Shown here one piece after another: positions 62,035 through 64,000 of a stretch of DNA of 64,000 nucleotides. Within the stretch, counting starts at the first letter, position 1, and every line of letters begins with the position of its first letter. The position numbers and the translations under genes are program-made. Source of the stretch: CAWCKS01 sp963763485. Its GTDB lineage: Bacteria; Pseudomonadota; Alphaproteobacteria; Rhizobiales; Xanthobacteraceae. The notes below the pieces were generated by a model, which had not been told where the DNA came from, did no database searches, and worked only from the letters and a program-made list of their open reading frames with translations. The stretch lies in the NCBI GenBank assembly GCA_963763485.1, contig CAVXOW010000005.1, positions 1,491,571 through 1,555,570 on the forward strand, given 5' to 3'.

Positions 62035-63789
62035 CTACTGGCCTGGCTTCCGGATCGCCGTGAGGTCAAGCGTCAGCTTTCCTGCCTGAACATGCACTGG
62101 CTCAGCGCGCATGCTCAATCCGAGCGCTGCAAACTTGTCCAGAAGTTCCGTAGCTGCGCCGGGCTTGAGGCTGAAGACCAGAATGTAGGAGTCCTTGGCG
62201 GCGAGGAAGCGAAGGAAGTCAGGCGCCTGCCGTTCCTCCGTCAGCATGGCGCCAAGCCCCATCGATCGAAGCGACCAGGCGAGTTCTCCTATCTCGACGC
62301 TGCTGCAGCCGTCCAACGTCGCCTTCTCCTTGTCATCGGCCAGGAAGTAAATCTCGGGCGGATACGGGCGTGTCGCGTGAATGATGCGATTGAGCTCGAC
62401 AGCGGCAAGATATCCGTCGCGCCAGTACATGCACGAGGTGGGCTCGAGAAATCTGACGGAATATACCGAGGCGGTCGCGACGTTCGTCAAACCAAGCACC
62501 ACAGCCATCGCCAACAGCCCCCCTGTTGGGGGTATCCGCGCGATTTTGCGGGCGACAAAGGCGACGGCAACGATAACAACGACTGCAACGACACTTACGA
62601 TGAACGGGGGAAACTGCGCGATCGCGCCATGAGCCGCAGCAAAGATCGGATGCCAGCACAGCGGCAGCAAAATCGCGGCCCAGGTCACGACCCCGATTGC
62701 AAGGGGAGGAACGTAATTCTCAGAAAGGCGCATGTGCGACACCAGCGCCGCGATTGCCATTGCAAGCGGCATGAAAATTGGAAACATGACCTGGTTGGCA
62801 TCGAGAATCGATTGGCCTTGAATCTGCATGATCAAAAACGCGACGAACGCGAAAACATACTGCAGGAACAGGCTGACCTGGGCCGCGCTGAATTTGCTCT
62901 CTCCACGGCGCGGCCACAGCGTCCACGCGAGCCAGGCCGACGCAACAGCGGTCGCCAGGAAATAGCCGAACCACGGCAGCTCGTGATACCACCAGCCGCC
63001 CGACCACGGGCGACGCCAGCTTTGCTCTGCTGGATCAACGTAGGTCTGTATGTATCTGATCGTCGGCCAGATGAAGTTGATGTCGCGTCCGTACGCGACG
63101 GCAATGGCCCCGAGCAGCGCTGTTCCGACGACGACTCCGACCGCCGCGCAAAGCAAGCTGGTCAAGAGATTCTGCGGAAGGCCGGCCTGCCGACGTAGCA
63201 GCGCATAATGCCCCACCAGCATCGGAGCAAACACGATGAAGTAGAAATTGGTGTACACGGTCAGCGCAAACAAGACGCCGCACAGCACACCGAGGACATA
63301 GGGCCGACTGCGCAGCGCGCCTGACGTTGTGACGTAGAACGCGGCGAGATAGAGAACGCCCGAAAATGTATTCATATAGTCCGCACCCGAGCTGGAATAC
63401 AGCTCGGTGTAGGCGAGCAGGAAGATGCTTCCGAACAACGCTGGCATAATGCCGAGCAGACGTCGCACGCCGAAATAAACACCAAGCCCGAGCAGGGCAT
63501 GAGTGACAAGCTGGAGCGCATACTGGGCTGCGAGCGGCGGAAGCGTGTGGCGAAACCAGTACTCCGCCATGATCCACGGTATTCGCGTGATCTTGTAGTA
63601 ACTGGCGTAGACGGTAGGATCGTCGTAGTTGAGGCCGAGGCCGATGAACATGTAGGAATTGATGCTGCCGATCGGGCTGAAGACGGTGTGTGGATAAATC
63701 AGTGCGATAATCACCGGCGTAAGTGTAACCAGGATGGGTGCGGTCCACGCGAGGAGCGGTTCATGTCGTGTGGTGCGTAAGTCGACCAT
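62035..63789 (-). CDS. Multi-spanning GT-C-like membrane protein (paralogue of 38914-40980)
   Basis: 584 residues from ATG 63789 (an upstream in-frame ATG at 63984 adds about 65 residues). About eleven helices, a first extracytoplasmic loop with GSINSYMFIGLGLNYDD and the same spacing to an RIPW segment as RLPY in the first paralogue, then long hydrophobic stretches and a short C-terminal periplasmic part (IYFLADDKEKATLDGC). It resembles GT-C enzymes and mannosyltransferases of the inner membrane. The sequence matches the earlier protein only loosely, so paralogy is likely but needs a proper alignment. Confidence 0.7.
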   Translation of the reverse strand: MVDLRTTRHEPLLAWTAPILVTLTPVIIALIYPHTVFSPIGSINSYMFIGLGLNYDDPTVYASYYKITRIPWIMAEYWFRHTLPPLAAQYALQLVTHALLGLGVYFGVRRLLGIMPALFGSIFLLAYTELYSSSGADYMNTFSGVLYLAAFYVTTSGALRSRPYVLGVLCGVLFALTVYTNFYFIVFAPMLVGHYALLRRQAGLPQNLLTSLLCAAVGVVVGTALLGAIAVAYGRDINFIWPTIRYIQTYVDPAEQSWRRPWSGGWWYHELPWFGYFLATAVASAWLAWTLWPRRGESKFSAAQVSLFLQYVFAFVAFLIMQIQGQSILDANQVMFPIFMPLAMAIAALVSHMRLSENYVPPLAIGVVTWAAILLPLCWHPIFAAAHGAIAQFPPFIVSVVAVVVIVAVAFVARKIARIPPTGGLLAMAVVLGLTNVATASVYSVRFLEPTSCMYWRDGYLAAVELNRIIHATRPYPPEIYFLADDKEKATLDGCSSVEIGELAWSLRSMGLGAMLTEERQAPDFLRFLAAKDSYILVFSLKPGAATELLDKFAALGLSMRAEPVHVQAGKLTLDLTAIRKPGQ

Positions 63790-64000
63790 AGTTGCTTTGC
63801 TCGCTCTGCTTTCCGTAGAAACGAGCCGACGATTTCCAGCCGATGGGCAAATTTTCAGCCGGCGCAGCTCGCAAAAATCAGTGATGCCCTTGAATAATTT
63901 GGCGTGCAAGTGGAAAACCGCAACGCCCAGTCGCAATGAGCCAATGAAAGGTGGATTTGAGCTCGGTGGCAGTTCGGTGATCAAAGTAGAGCGATCGGGC

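Overview
The window is high-GC, gene-dense DNA typical of an alphaproteobacterium of the Bradyrhizobium/Rhodopseudomonas group. The support is protein-level resemblance, a BA14K-family protein, ECF sigma/anti-sigma organisation, palindromic ATTCCCGC...GCGGGAAT intergenic repeats, and the mix of dipeptide-type ABC transporters, CoA-linked catabolic enzymes and an ABC-dependent surface polysaccharide locus. The species assignment is inference only. No tRNA, rRNA, CRISPR array, integrase or complete insertion sequence was seen.

Region 1 (1-19.4 kb) is catabolic and transport-oriented. It holds a family VIII esterase-like serine hydrolase cut by the window edge, an ATC-hydrolase-like protein, an NTF2-like protein, a short LysR regulator and an IclR regulator with a clear palindrome at its start. 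After these come an SDR, a polysaccharide-deacetylase-fold hydrolase, a peptide/nickel-type ABC importer (binding protein, two permeases, two ATPases), a nitronate monooxygenase, a luciferase-like monooxygenase, a small ABM-domain protein, an M20 amidohydrolase and the hydantoinase/oxoprolinase pair HyuB-HyuA. Several of these families open cyclic amides or C-N bonds, so uptake and ring opening of a cyclic amide or imide is a reasonable hypothesis. The importer's binding protein carries three single-base frameshifts. A LysR gene and a divergent RraA-like gene have been fused head to head by a deletion that removed both 5' ends.

Region 2 (19.4-22.7 kb) is an ECF sigma/anti-sigma pair with a small membrane protein and a secreted beta-propeller/cupredoxin fusion. 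Two promoters with the same GGAAT-N18-GTCT layout lie before the sigma gene and before the cupredoxin gene, so this looks like a compact regulon.

Region 3 (22.7-34.4 kb) holds acyl-CoA and aromatic-type catabolic genes: thioesterase, amidase with a lysine-rich tail, enoyl-CoA hydratase, alpha/beta hydrolase, a second nitronate monooxygenase, CysQ-like phosphatase, HxlR regulator, 2-hydroxychromene-2-carboxylate isomerase-like protein, CoA transferase, glutathione S-transferase and two divergent SDR paralogues lacking the catalytic tyrosine. Near-identical GTTC-N7-GAAC palindromes sit inside the promoters of the isomerase and of one SDR, with a weaker copy before the other SDR. This suggests one HxlR-controlled, glutathione-linked system.

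Region 4 (34.4-63.8 kb) is a surface polysaccharide locus. It has galE, a GtrB/ArnC-like glycosyltransferase, methyltransferases (one FkbM), a short Wzt-like ATPase with a degenerate 3' remnant of a second copy, a Wzm-like permease, GT4 glycosyltransferases including a 1218-residue protein with three GT-B modules, gmd and a gmd-like paralogue, and manC. A frameshifted nadE, a Nudix hydrolase, an SGNH-like protein and a frameshifted membrane/spermidine-synthase-like protein follow. Two related multi-spanning GT-C-like proteins lie inside the locus and at the right edge. GDP-mannose-derived 6-deoxysugars exported by an ABC transporter are the likely theme.

Eight single-base indels interrupt four otherwise well-conserved genes (binding protein 3, RraA-like 3, nadE 1, spermidine-synthase-like 1). 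Because nadE is normally needed, at least some of these may be assembly errors.
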